From Woeseiaceae bacterium (GTDB lineage: Bacteria; Pseudomonadota; Gammaproteobacteria; Steroidobacterales; Woeseiaceae): DNA of 64,000 bases. The translations under genes were made by a program, and so were the position numbers. The notes beneath the pieces were generated by a model. That model made no database searches. It was not told where the DNA came from and saw only the letters and a list, made by a program, of their open reading frames with translations. The DNA lies in assembly GCA_021773115.1 (NCBI GenBank), contig JAJFKS010000003.1:248001-312000 (forward strand), in the 5' to 3' direction. Shown one piece after another: positions 37,518 to 45,946 of the stretch; the first letter of the stretch is position 1; every line of letters begins with the position of its first letter.

Positions 37518-37856
37518 GTTCAGCATCTCCCTGGGCCGAAAAGCCCCGCTCTTGACGGCTATCTATACCAATAATGACAATGCATATCACCAGTTTCTCT
37601 GGCGTATAGTGCATATCGTGATGCTTTCTTGCAAGATTCTGCGGATTTTTCCGTTTAGCTGGCGCTTACCCAGGCATTGGTCCTACCGGTTTAACCAGGT
37701 TTCGGAGGAGGCGTGTTCGCAAGAGGCCAATCAGCCGGATTCAGCTTGTCAGCCAGAAAGGGACTCCATTTGCCGGTGGTTATACGCTCGCGGCCTGCCC
37801 ATTAGCGCTGACCGCGCGATATTTTCGCAAAGCGCCATCTCAGCAACAGTCCGCTC
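37518..37856. other. Non-coding stretch upstream of gntR: repeats, no gene seen
   Basis: About 340 bases between gntR and the cytochrome gene, both on the minus strand. No frame on either strand looks like a protein; the longest runs through both genes' edges and has no family resemblance. The half near gntR holds its promoter and an imperfect inverted repeat (37583-37610: TATCACCAG, 5-base loop, CTGGCGTATA). Next to these are two copies of TGCATATC (37581 and 37610). The other half (37640-37856) has no clear terminator or RNA structure that I can support. The repeats could be operator sites for GntR or a second regulator. Confidence 0.5.
37562..37590 (-). promoter_or_regulatory. Candidate gntR promoter overlapped by operator-like half-site
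   Basis: On the minus strand TATAGA (37562-37567) is preceded by TGG, an extended -10 feature, and by GTGATA 17 bases further upstream (37585-37590) as a fair -35. The bases ATTGGTATA (plus-strand 37564-37572, reversed) overlap the -10 and differ by one base from the motif in the PL6 promoter. Autoregulation by the GntR protein would be normal for this family. The start of transcription would lie about 37555, leaving a leader of about 38 bases before the chosen ATG. Confidence 0.45.
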
Positions 37857-38300
37857 TCAGCGTGTTCGGTATTTTATTTTGGGACGCTCAAATTCCTCGT
37901 AACGCGAATCGAGGAACGCGACGATATCGATCAGCTGAGAAACCGTCATTGTGTCGTTGTAAATCGTCATTAGCGATTCACCGTCAACACTGACTTCGTC
38001 GGGCTTCCTACGCTTAACGAGCTCATGCGATGGATTAATCACTGCCGTGACCAATTGAGCATAGGATTTCACTTCGCTGACTTTTCCACCCAGCGTGACG
38101 TTAACGGGGCCTTTGGTTTCCGCTTGCGGCAAATCCAGGTCACGCACTGTATGGCAGGACGTACAATTCATTGAAACGAACAAAGCCTGTCCATTTGCAA
38201 TGTCTCCATCCGGCAACGCGAACTCCGGCGATTGTGAGTCGCACCCGATACTTAGGACCATAATGACCAACAGCCCAGCGACAGATCTGATTCTTTGCAT
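37857..38300 (-). CDS. Mono-heme c-type cytochrome lipoprotein
   Basis: A 147-residue protein. ATG at 38300 starts a lipoprotein signal (SVAGLLVIMVLSIGC), while the longer open frame upstream has no such signal. The single heme site is CTSCH, about residue 46-50, followed by the pattern of a class I cytochrome c. GPVNVTLGGKV supplies the loop, and MTIYNDTMTVSQLIDIVAFLDS gives a probable methionine axial ligand and the C-terminal helix. It would carry electrons in the periplasm, anchored to a membrane. It lies 125 bases downstream of the OPA-family transporter gene and may be in its operon or separate. The partner oxidase or reductase is not evident. Confidence 0.82.
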   Translation of the reverse strand: MQRIRSVAGLLVIMVLSIGCDSQSPEFALPDGDIANGQALFVSMNCTSCHTVRDLDLPQAETKGPVNVTLGGKVSEVKSYAQLVTAVINPSHELVKRRKPDEVSVDGESLMTIYNDTMTVSQLIDIVAFLDSRYEEFERPKIKYRTR

Positions 38301-38425
38301 GAAAATGATTCCCTTTTGGACAGGTTTGCGCCCGCCATTTGCGACTCGGTGAGATTTATAGAAAAATTTCGTTTCGACGTTGGTGTCAGTATAAGCGCAC
38401 ACGGCAAAATCGGACAACAGTCAGG

Positions 38426-39793
38426 TCAATCCCCTGACTCACCCGGTACATTCGTGTCCGGCGCGTGCTCTTTTTCTGCTTGCCACGTCAGTGACAGCAG
38501 AATGATCGCCAACACACAGGCCGCGGCGATCAGCGCAAATCCCGCGTTCCAGCCGGCTGAATCCACTACCAGGCCGATGACGATATTGGCGCTGACCGCA
38601 CCACCTACATAGCCAAACAAGCCGGTAAATCCGGCCGCGGTACCGGCCGCCTTTTTCGGCGCAAGGTCCAGCGCCTGTACACCGATCAACATTACCGGTC
38701 CATAAATAAAAAATCCGATACCGACCAACATGGCGATATCGAGGTTTGGATTGCCCGGTGGGTTCCACCAGTAGGTCAGAACGCAAACGAGTGTCAAGAC
38801 CAGAAACAAGATTGACACGGGCGCACGGCGGCCATTGAAAATCCTATCCGACAGCCAGCCGCAAAACAGTGTTCCTGGAATGCCGGCGAACTCATAAAAC
38901 GCATACGCCCAGCCGGACTGTTCGAAAGAGAAATGCTTAACTTCATTGAGGTAGGTCGGCGCCCAGTCGAGCACGCCATAACGAACGAAATATACAAACG
39001 CGTTCGCAATTGCGATTGTCCAGAGAAACTTGTTGTTCAGTACAAACTCGAAAAAAATAGCCTTGGCCGAAAGCTCTTTCTCGTGACTGGTGCTGTATGC
39101 ATAGGCCTTCGGGAAATCATTGCGCTGCGTTTCAATCGTCGGCAAGCCTTCCGACTGCGGCGTGTCGCGTACGACCACCAGAATAAATCCCGCAACGATC
39201 AGTGCGAAGATTCCGTGTACATACAAAATAGCGTGCCAGTCTGCGAATATTGCCATCGCGAGAATAGCAATCGGTCCAACCATGCCGCCGCCAATGTTGT
39301 GCGCAACATTCCAGACGGCCATTTTGGTGCCACGCTCATTTTGCGAGAACCAATGGACCATCACACGGCCGCACGGTGGCCATCCCATGCCCTGAAACCA
39401 GCCGTTCATCAACAACAGCCCGAACATGATGCTGACAGAACTGGTGGCGATCGGGACTGTGCCCATGACAATCATGACGACCGCCGAGCATGCCAAACCC
39501 AACGCCATAAATGTGCGCGCGTTACTGCGATCGGACACGCTGCCCATTAAAAACTTTGACAAACCATAAGCAATCGAGACTCCGGACAGGGCCAGACCGA
39601 GATCGGTCTTGGAGTACCCCAGGTCGATCAGGTATGGCATCGCGAGCGTAAAGTTCTTGCGTACCAGGTAGTAGCCCGCGTAGCCGGCAAATATGCCGAC
39701 AAACACCTGCAATCGCAGCCGCCGATATGTACTGTCAACCTCCTGTTCCGGTAGCGGCTCTCGATGTTTGGCGGGCGCCAGGAAACTGATCAC
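38426..39793 (-). CDS. MFS transporter, OPA family (GlpT/UhpT/UhpC-like)
   Basis: A 455-residue, 12-helix protein of the organophosphate:phosphate antiporter family. FAGYAGYYLVRKNFTLAMPYL gives the conserved N-terminal stretch, with the R/K pair used for phosphate ester binding; GWFQGMGWPPCGRVMVHWFS is the OPA signature; W and D residues of the loop before it are also conserved. It overlaps the glycerophosphodiester phosphodiesterase gene by 4 bases (ATGA), which strongly suggests uptake of glycerol 3-phosphate or glycerophosphodiesters. A UhpC-type sensor role is less likely because no two-component genes are adjacent. Confidence 0.9.
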   Translation of the reverse strand: MISFLAPAKHREPLPEQEVDSTYRRLRLQVFVGIFAGYAGYYLVRKNFTLAMPYLIDLGYSKTDLGLALSGVSIAYGLSKFLMGSVSDRSNARTFMALGLACSAVVMIVMGTVPIATSSVSIMFGLLLMNGWFQGMGWPPCGRVMVHWFSQNERGTKMAVWNVAHNIGGGMVGPIAILAMAIFADWHAILYVHGIFALIVAGFILVVVRDTPQSEGLPTIETQRNDFPKAYAYSTSHEKELSAKAIFFEFVLNNKFLWTIAIANAFVYFVRYGVLDWAPTYLNEVKHFSFEQSGWAYAFYEFAGIPGTLFCGWLSDRIFNGRRAPVSILFLVLTLVCVLTYWWNPPGNPNLDIAMLVGIGFFIYGPVMLIGVQALDLAPKKAAGTAAGFTGLFGYVGGAVSANIVIGLVVDSAGWNAGFALIAAACVLAIILLSLTWQAEKEHAPDTNVPGESGD

Positions 39794-40839
39794 GGGTTCG
39801 TCGCCAGGAACTTGACGACGCGATCCGGAAAGTCAGTGAAGACACCGTCAACGCCAACACGATTGACAAAGATGTCGAGCAAGTCTTCGAGGTCTTTCGC
39901 ATACGGGGGGATCTGATCGGATTCTCGACGAAACGTATACGGATGTACTTTGAGCCCGGCCGCGTGCGCCATTCGAACAAGATCACTTACCTGTAAGTCA
40001 TCGGCGTCGGAATCGGGGTCGACCAACAGGTGCATGGACGGTCCAATTCCGGCCGCATAGGCAGCGACTTGTTGAATGCCATCCGTTGTAAGCAGTGGTG
40101 CGAACTCCTCGCCATATCCAATCAGCTGCACCAGCTGGACGTCCATGCTCATCGCCGGCATCAGCTCCTGGCGAATGCGCACCAGCTCATACGGATCGAA
40201 GCACTGCAGAAACACCTTGTCGCCAGCGTGCACATAGCCATAGGTCTTCAGAACACCAAGTACCGCCGCCGAAATATCCTTGCCTTCTTCACGATGAAAC
40301 GCAGGGCTCTTGATTTCCGCATAGATCCCAACTGATTTGCCGGTCGAACGGTTTAGCCCCTGGATGAGTTCGATTTCTTCGGCGAAAGTATTGACTTTGA
40401 AGGTGGATTGATTGAGTGGAAAACGCCGCGGAAATATTGCGCTCACTTCGCCATTGCGTACGCCAAAACGTTCCGACACCGCAAGCTGGCGGATTTCTCC
40501 CAGCGTAAAGTCGATCACATAATATCGGCCATCTTCCCGGGCCCGATCCGGAAACAACTTCGCGACATTGGTGACCGTGTCGAGGTGATGGTCGTGCAAG
40601 ACTACGATCTCATCGTCCCGGGTCATCACGAGGTCTTGCTCGATGTAGTCGGCGCCCTGCGCGAAAGCCATAGCCTTTGCTGCAATGGTATGCTCCGGTA
40701 GGTAACCACTCGCGCCGCGGTGCGCGATGACGAGCGGCTTGTCGCCGGCAGGTGCACTTGGAGCTTGATCACCGCACGCAAAAAGAATTAGCAACCCGAT
40801 CAATGAACCGCACCTTTGAAAAAGCTTTTTCGATTTCAC
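39790..40839 (-). CDS. glpQ: Glycerophosphodiester phosphodiesterase lipoprotein
   Basis: A 349-residue GDPD-family enzyme. The GTG at 40839 is preferred: AAGGG lies 8-9 bases upstream and the product opens with the lipoprotein signal SLIGLLILFAC. Upstream in-frame ATGs do not. The TIM barrel has PLVIAHRGASGYLPEHTIAAKA (catalytic His and Arg) and YIEQDLVMTRDDEIVVLHDHHLDT (metal-binding Glu/Asp and second catalytic His). It hydrolyses glycerophosphodiesters such as glycerophosphocholine to glycerol 3-phosphate and an alcohol in the periplasm; the coupled OPA transporter would import the product. Confidence 0.93.
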   Translation of the reverse strand: MKSKKLFQRCGSLIGLLILFACGDQAPSAPAGDKPLVIAHRGASGYLPEHTIAAKAMAFAQGADYIEQDLVMTRDDEIVVLHDHHLDTVTNVAKLFPDRAREDGRYYVIDFTLGEIRQLAVSERFGVRNGEVSAIFPRRFPLNQSTFKVNTFAEEIELIQGLNRSTGKSVGIYAEIKSPAFHREEGKDISAAVLGVLKTYGYVHAGDKVFLQCFDPYELVRIRQELMPAMSMDVQLVQLIGYGEEFAPLLTTDGIQQVAAYAAGIGPSMHLLVDPDSDADDLQVSDLVRMAHAAGLKVHPYTFRRESDQIPPYAKDLEDLLDIFVNRVGVDGVFTDFPDRVVKFLATNP

Positions 40840-40930
40840 GACGCTAACCCTTTTAGTTTCAGTGGCGAGCATACGATACGACAATCACGAACCTGCCGTG
40901 ACAAAAACTGTATTTCCACGAGGAGACAAC

Positions 40931-41362
40931 ATGTCAAAAATAACTGCAAAACTGACGACAGGTTTGGCCGTGCAATTGTCCGACGGCCGTCACGAATGGT
41001 CCGCCGACGAGCCACCAGCAGCCGGTGGCAGCGACACCGGGCCCGATCCCTACAAATTATTGCTCGGTGCGCTGGCAGCCTGTACCTGCATAACGATAGC
41101 CGCTTACTGCCGCCACAAGAATTTGACCTTGAACTCAATCAGCGCAAGCTTCGATTTTTCCCGTGTGCATGCTGAAGACTGCGTCGATTGCGACAAGTCC
41201 GAGAAAGGTTTTATTGAGCAGATAGTCAGCCACGTCCACATCGATGGCGACTTCGACGAGGGACAGCAAAAACGCCTCGCGCAAATTGCGACTCGCTGCC
41301 CGGTACACAAAACGCTGGCCAGCGGCGTCCGGATCGAAGACAACGCGAGCTTCGAAAACTGA
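40931..41362 (+). CDS. OsmC family protein
   Basis: A 143-residue OsmC/Ohr-like protein. An AGGAG site lies 5 bases before the ATG at 40931, so the longer frame from 40862 is set aside. The core has DGRHEWSADEPPAAGGSDTGPDPYKLLLGALAACTCIT. The cysteine in ALAACT matches the first reactive Cys of the family, and TRCPVHKTLASGV carries the second. The CVDCDKSEKG stretch in the middle adds two more cysteines, unusual for OsmC. The C-terminal PVHKTL form is typical of the YhfA-like branch. These proteins reduce organic hydroperoxides or bind thiols; which applies here is open. Confidence 0.88.
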   Translation: MSKITAKLTTGLAVQLSDGRHEWSADEPPAAGGSDTGPDPYKLLLGALAACTCITIAAYCRHKNLTLNSISASFDFSRVHAEDCVDCDKSEKGFIEQIVSHVHIDGDFDEGQQKRLAQIATRCPVHKTLASGVRIEDNASFEN

Positions 41363-41458
41363 CACAAGGCAAGGCAAAATCGAGACACATGCCCTTGTTT
41401 GCTTTCGCTAATCCTGCAGAATTAAACGCTAACCGATACATCGGCAATGGGTGGCGTC

Positions 41459-41929
41459 ATGAAAACCTGGGGCATTTATATTCTGGCGGCATTGGGATTC
41501 GTGATCTATGGTGCGGCAACCGACGTTGATCGCGACAGTACAGGCGCGATTGTCGGTGGCGGCACCGTCGATGCATTCAATATGCGTGTTGGCGATTGCT
41601 TCGATGACTCCGACTCGTACAACGAAGAGATCAGTAGCGTACCCGGCGTACCTTGCTCGGACCCTCATGACAACGAGGCATTCGCGGTATTCGATCTGAC
41701 CATCGCCGACTATCCCGGACACGATGAGATGGGCGTGCTCGCGTTCGACGCCTGCATGGCACAATTCGAGGGATTCGTCGGGCGCGACTACGAGTCATCG
41801 TCGCTTGAAATCACAACAATGTATCCGACCCAGGGGAGCTGGGCCGAGGCCGACCGGGAGGTCGTCTGTGCGGTCTACAACATGGAAGCGGACAAACTGC
41901 TTGGCAGCGCACAGGGCAGTGGACTCTGA
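41459..41929 (+). CDS. Small membrane-anchored protein resembling Septum_form family
   Basis: A 156-residue protein with one N-terminal membrane helix or signal (TWGIYILAALGFVIYGAA). An ATG 4 codons earlier is equally possible. The exported part has VGDCFDDSD, VPCSDPHDNEAFAVFDL and a later FDACMAQFEGFVGRDY and VCAVYN. The spacing of CF, PCSDPHD and AC with the final C is like the Septum_form domain (PF13845), known mainly in actinobacteria, where it is of uncertain role. Four cysteines could make two disulfides. No close neighbour suggests function. I am unsure about the family but the gene looks real. Confidence 0.6.
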   Translation: MKTWGIYILAALGFVIYGAATDVDRDSTGAIVGGGTVDAFNMRVGDCFDDSDSYNEEISSVPGVPCSDPHDNEAFAVFDLTIADYPGHDEMGVLAFDACMAQFEGFVGRDYESSSLEITTMYPTQGSWAEADREVVCAVYNMEADKLLGSAQGSGL

Positions 41930-41955
41930 CCAAATTACCGTGGGCCAGTCACGAT

Positions 41956-43059
41956 CTACGGTATTGAAACGATGATTTTTCCTCGAGCATGACCGTCTTC
42001 GGAATAGCGCAACGCGTCAGCCAGCTCATTGAACGGGTAGCGCCTGTCGATAACTGGCGTCACGTCGCCCTGCTGCATTAACCTGGCCAGCAACTCCAGA
42101 TCGTCATGATCCATGCTCGCCAGTAACATTTTGAACTCCTCGTCGACAAAACGATTATAGATGACCGACTTTAGTGGCTGAATCATCGGTCCAATCCAGT
42201 CACCCTTGCCGCCGCCAACAAGAACGAGTATGCCACCTGGCTGCATCGCCTTGCGATTCTCGGCCGGTGAATGATTACCAACCATGTCGATTATCACGTC
42301 ATATTGCTTACCGAGCTCCGTATAGTCGTCGCTTGTGTAGTCAATGACATTTGCCGCACCGAGAGACCGTACCCGTTCAATGTTCCGTGTGCTGCAAACA
42401 CCCGTGACCTCGGCACCGAACGCCTTTGCGATCTGGACAGCGAATGTGCCAACGCCGCCGGACGCACCATTAATCAGAACAGTCTGTCCGGCCCGAACAT
42501 TCGCTTTGTCACGTAGTGCCTGCAGCGCCGTCAGTGCAGCAATCGGCACCGCGGCGGCCTCATCAAACGTCAGTCTGTCGGGCTTGCGAACAATCGCACG
42601 GCTCTCCGGCATGACGATGTATTCGGCAAATGCGCCAGTCCGCCCACCCAAAACCGCGTCGCCCGGTTCGAAGCGCTGCACGTTCTCCCCGACAGCTTCG
42701 ACAACGCCGGAAAAATCGACGCCCAGGCGAATGTCATCCGGTGCGCCGATGCCGGTCGAGAGTCGCATGAAATACGGAGAGCCGCGCAAGTAATGCCAGT
42801 CTAGTGGATTGACTGAGGCTGCCTGGATCCTGACCAGGACTTCGTCGGCGGCGGGCACCGGTTTCTCGATGTCGACTATCTCGAGCTCATCCGGTGAGCC
42901 GTAACAACGATAAATCGCTGCCTTCATCGTCACGGCGCCTTCGGCGACACCTGGCATCGGGGTGCAGTCTGACTCGTAGCTCAGGACCAGCGCTAAAACA
43001 GTAATCGCGAGCAGCAGAATACCGAGTACTCCACTCCCAATTTTGTAACGTAGCTTCAT
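41956..43059 (-). CDS. Membrane-anchored zinc-free MDR oxidoreductase
   Basis: A 367-residue MDR (quinone-reductase-like) enzyme with an unusual N-terminus. The first 40 residues include a hydrophobic helix (GSGVLGILLLAITVLALVLSY), followed by a linker with one cysteine, before the GroES-like domain starts at MKAAIYRCYGSPDELEI. The NAD(P) fold has VLINGASGGVGTFAVQIAKAFGAEVTGVCS. A second start codon at the internal MKAAIY (about residue 45) would give a soluble enzyme of usual length, but no Shine-Dalgarno is clear. It overlaps the mgtE stop by 4 bases (ATGA), so it is the last gene of the MscS-MgtE operon. Its substrate is unknown. Confidence 0.85.
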   Translation of the reverse strand: MKLRYKIGSGVLGILLLAITVLALVLSYESDCTPMPGVAEGAVTMKAAIYRCYGSPDELEIVDIEKPVPAADEVLVRIQAASVNPLDWHYLRGSPYFMRLSTGIGAPDDIRLGVDFSGVVEAVGENVQRFEPGDAVLGGRTGAFAEYIVMPESRAIVRKPDRLTFDEAAAVPIAALTALQALRDKANVRAGQTVLINGASGGVGTFAVQIAKAFGAEVTGVCSTRNIERVRSLGAANVIDYTSDDYTELGKQYDVIIDMVGNHSPAENRKAMQPGGILVLVGGGKGDWIGPMIQPLKSVIYNRFVDEEFKMLLASMDHDDLELLARLMQQGDVTPVIDRRYPFNELADALRYSEDGHARGKIIVSIP

Positions 43060-44348
43060 AACCAGGCCGCCAGTAGCGTCGCCGTTCCCAGGAAGGATAT
43101 AAACCCTGCCACATCAGTAACGGTTGTCAAGATGATCGACGATGCAGTCGCCGGATCCTGCCCGACTCGCGTCAGCACAATGGGTACCAATGCACCGGAG
43201 ATTCCTGCCGCGACCATCGACATGACCATCGCCACGGCGATCACGATGGCGAGACCAAGGGACTTGCTCCAAAGGAATACCGATAGACCACAAGTTATCG
43301 CAAGCGCGGCTCCATCAACCAGACCGACCATAACCTCTTTTGCGAGTACCTGACGCCACTCCCGGATACCAATTTCACGCAGCGCAAGTCCGCGCATCGT
43401 TACCGCAAGTGCCTGCGACCCGGCGTTGCCCGACTGTCCGGCGACAACCGGGAGCAAAACAGCGAGTGCCGTAAACTGTGCGATCAGGTTTTCGAAAAAC
43501 CCAACCACGGCAGCAGCGAGAAATGCTGTCAGCAAATTAATATGCAGCCACGGCAGACGCCGCCTGACCGAGAACATGGCAGTCGATAGTGCACGCTCAT
43601 CTGCGCTCGCACCGACCATTCTTTGCATATCCGCGGTCGCTACCGATTCGATCGCGTCCATTAATCGCTGGTAGCGCACAACGCCCATTAGCCGACCATT
43701 GACGTCTACGACGGGAAGCGAATCCACGCGATACTTTTCCAGTTGTTCGACAACTTCAGTGCGTGGCGCCGTTGCCAGGACGCTGCCTTCGAGATTTTCC
43801 AGCATGTCACCAAGCCGCTGCGACTCATCCGCCATCGCCATCGACTGCATGTCGACTTTTCCGACCAGCACGTTGTTGCGGTCGACGACGTATAATGAGC
43901 GCGTCCTCCGAGTCCCTGAGCGGCGCAATACCTCAAGCGCTTCGGCAATCGTCATGTCGCTGTGAATCGTGTCGTAGGGCCGGTCCATCAGGCGCCCCGC
44001 CGTGCCCTCGCCGAAATCCTGCAAGCGCTGCAAATCCTTTCTTGCCGATGCCGGAAGGGCTTTCAAAACGTCGGCGCGCTCGGCTTCTTCCAGCGTCGCC
44101 AGCAGCACCAGGGCCAGGCGGGGCGATGCAAACTCAAGCACGCCGCGCTGCTGTTCGCGATCAAGCCTTCGGAACACGGCAGCTGCACGGCTCTCCGCCA
44201 GCAATTCCAGACTTGCCACCAGCGCATCGGCTGTTACATCGCCGAGCTGCCCACGCAGGCGCCGATCCGACATGCTCTCGAGCGTCCGCGCCGCGTCTGC
44301 CGGGTGATTGCGAAGGTACGCGTCCTTAAGTGCCGAATCGAGATTCAC
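43056..44348 (-). CDS. mgtE: Magnesium transporter MgtE
   Basis: A 430-residue MgtE. A superhelical N-domain (about 1-125) is followed by two CBS domains (about 130-250: YVVDRNNVLVGKVDM, SLPVVDVNGRLMGVV). The five-helix pore domain has AVLLPVVAGQSGNAGSQALAV, the family signature around the Mg2+ path, and DPATASSIILTTVTDVAGF with the conserved Asp. It imports Mg2+ and is gated by Mg2+ binding to the cytosolic domains. It overlaps the soluble paralogue gene by 4 bases and the MDR gene by 4, so three proteins are translated together. Confidence 0.94.
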   Translation of the reverse strand: MNLDSALKDAYLRNHPADAARTLESMSDRRLRGQLGDVTADALVASLELLAESRAAAVFRRLDREQQRGVLEFASPRLALVLLATLEEAERADVLKALPASARKDLQRLQDFGEGTAGRLMDRPYDTIHSDMTIAEALEVLRRSGTRRTRSLYVVDRNNVLVGKVDMQSMAMADESQRLGDMLENLEGSVLATAPRTEVVEQLEKYRVDSLPVVDVNGRLMGVVRYQRLMDAIESVATADMQRMVGASADERALSTAMFSVRRRLPWLHINLLTAFLAAAVVGFFENLIAQFTALAVLLPVVAGQSGNAGSQALAVTMRGLALREIGIREWRQVLAKEVMVGLVDGAALAITCGLSVFLWSKSLGLAIVIAVAMVMSMVAAGISGALVPIVLTRVGQDPATASSIILTTVTDVAGFISFLGTATLLAAWL

Positions 44349-45163
44349 GACGGTTTCCGTTTACCCAGCGAGCGATCCAGAATATCGCCGAAAAAATGTA
44401 CGAGATCGATCAGAAGTGATTGGAAAAAGTCAGTCGTTGGTCGATGGTCGTCAGCATCATTGTGTACAGCCGAAAAAACGCTGGCGCGGGTTACTGCACC
44501 AAGCAAGCGCCCTTCCTGATCAATAACCGGAAGGCAGTTATTGTTGTTCCAGTCCGCGTCATCGCGCGCGCTGAGGATGGAAGTCTCCGGATGCAGTGCC
44601 GGTGTCGGCAGCGTGTAGTCCCGAACCTGTCCCGGCGGCGGGTCGCGTGATAGCAATGACCATAAATCCAGCGTCCCCCGATAGCGGCCGTCACGACTCA
44701 CAACGGTCAGCAAGCCGGGATCACCGGCATCCAGCCCACGCAATTCAGCGAGCGCTTCGCCTGCCGGGAGATCGGCCGAGATACGAACGGGCACTGCGCT
44801 CACCAGTGCACCAAGGCTGTGCGCCGGGTACTTGAGAAATCGCAACAGCTCGTGGCGGCGCTTGCTGCTGCCGAGCGAATTGATCAGCGTCAGACAATTC
44901 TCGCGCGGTATTCGGCTCAGCAGCATCAATGTGTCATCGAGCGGAGCGTCGGAAAGCCATTTTGCATCCGGGTGCTTACCTGCAGCCAGCAAAGCCGTTA
45001 CACGTGAGGTCGGCAGACGTGCAATGATCGCCGTCGCCAATGTTGCCGGCAGGGCCTTCAATACACGCGCTATTTCAGCCGGCTCGCCACGTCCGAGAAT
45101 TTTCGCAAAGGCGTCAGGGTGCCGGCGGGCAAAATCCGCTGTCAATTGATCCGCATTATCCAT
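44345..45163 (-). CDS. Soluble MgtE-like sensor protein (MgtE_N plus CBS, no membrane part)
   Basis: A 272-residue protein. The ATG at 45163 has AAGG 8 bases upstream and overlaps the MscS gene end by 8 bases; the longer frame upstream is not used. It shows an MgtE-like superhelical N-domain (DAFAKILGRGEPAEIARVLKALPATLA) followed by a diverged CBS pair (LLTVVSRDGRYRGTLDLWSL; NNNCLPVIDQEGRLLGAVTRASVF). It ends with no pore helices. It is thus the cytosolic half of MgtE as a separate protein, next to a complete mgtE. A role as a magnesium or nucleotide sensor acting on MgtE or the MscS-like channel is an inference from context. Confidence 0.75.
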   Translation of the reverse strand: MDNADQLTADFARRHPDAFAKILGRGEPAEIARVLKALPATLATAIIARLPTSRVTALLAAGKHPDAKWLSDAPLDDTLMLLSRIPRENCLTLINSLGSSKRRHELLRFLKYPAHSLGALVSAVPVRISADLPAGEALAELRGLDAGDPGLLTVVSRDGRYRGTLDLWSLLSRDPPPGQVRDYTLPTPALHPETSILSARDDADWNNNNCLPVIDQEGRLLGAVTRASVFSAVHNDADDHRPTTDFFQSLLIDLVHFFGDILDRSLGKRKPS

Positions 45164-45920
45164 TGCGCTGGCCTTCACCGAGATGCAGTACACCGTCTTC
45201 GGCCAGCTTTGCGGCGGGAACTGACGCAATGCCGTCGTCGGTAGCGATGTCAATCGCCGTGCTGTGAATTTCGACGATTGTCCCTTCGACACTTCCGATC
45301 CGAACCCTTTCACCAATCTGCAATCGTCCAAGTTCCCGATGTGCCAGCAAGTTGGCGACATGTCGTTGCGCGCCCAATGCAAACGCAAGCATCAGGCCGC
45401 CGCCGGCTATGGCAACTACGACAAGGATCAATCGGGTGACGAAGCTAATGTTGATGCCGATGTGCTGCAGCGCGACGACGATTGCGATTGCGAAAACAAC
45501 GCCATAAAGAATACGCGGACCGACAGCATCGTCATCTGTCTCTTCACTGATGCTAACCAGCACGCTGCTGGCGAGCAATCCCAGCAAATGACCTGCGACA
45601 ATGATCGCGAATGCGATAAGAATTTGCGGTAGTAAGGTGATGACAAGGGCGCCGATATTTATTGACGCGCCCGTCGAATCCAAAACTCTCAACGCAAGCG
45701 CGACGGCAAGAATCAGAATCGCCCAGAAAACAATTGCTCGCGACAGGCGAATGACGCGCGGTGTAATTGCACCGCTATCCGTCGTCGAGGCGCGTGCGAG
45801 TTGTTGATCAATAGCTGCCATCAGTCGGCCCAGCGCAACGCTTGCAAGGCGGGCAACAATGAAACCGACCACCAAAACAGCGATCGCCATTAACTCGGGG
45901 TACCCGCTGATGCGATCCAT
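45156..45920 (-). CDS. MscS-like mechanosensitive channel family protein
   Basis: A 254-residue protein with about five membrane helices. The last one (VVVAIAGGGLMLAFALGAQRHVANLLA) matches the pore helix TM3 of small MscS-type channels, with alternating Gly/Ala and the following amphipathic helix. A beta domain follows (LGRLQIGERVRIGSVEGTIVEIHSTAIDIATDDGIASVPAAKLAE), the typical IGD.V.I....G.V..I....I. pattern. The C-terminal alpha/beta domain of E. coli MscS is missing. It may release solutes on hypo-osmotic shock. It is the first gene of the operon with the MgtE-like proteins, hinting at linked ion balance. Confidence 0.85.
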   Translation of the reverse strand: MDRISGYPELMAIAVLVVGFIVARLASVALGRLMAAIDQQLARASTTDSGAITPRVIRLSRAIVFWAILILAVALALRVLDSTGASINIGALVITLLPQILIAFAIIVAGHLLGLLASSVLVSISEETDDDAVGPRILYGVVFAIAIVVALQHIGINISFVTRLILVVVAIAGGGLMLAFALGAQRHVANLLAHRELGRLQIGERVRIGSVEGTIVEIHSTAIDIATDDGIASVPAAKLAEDGVLHLGEGQRNG

Positions 45921-45946
45921 GATTTCATGGCTCCAGATTGCGACGG

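Noticed and set aside
37465-37902. Open frame on the plus strand across the gap upstream of gntR
   Set aside because: It begins inside gntR and ends inside the cytochrome gene, has odd composition and no motif, and covers the gntR promoter and repeats.
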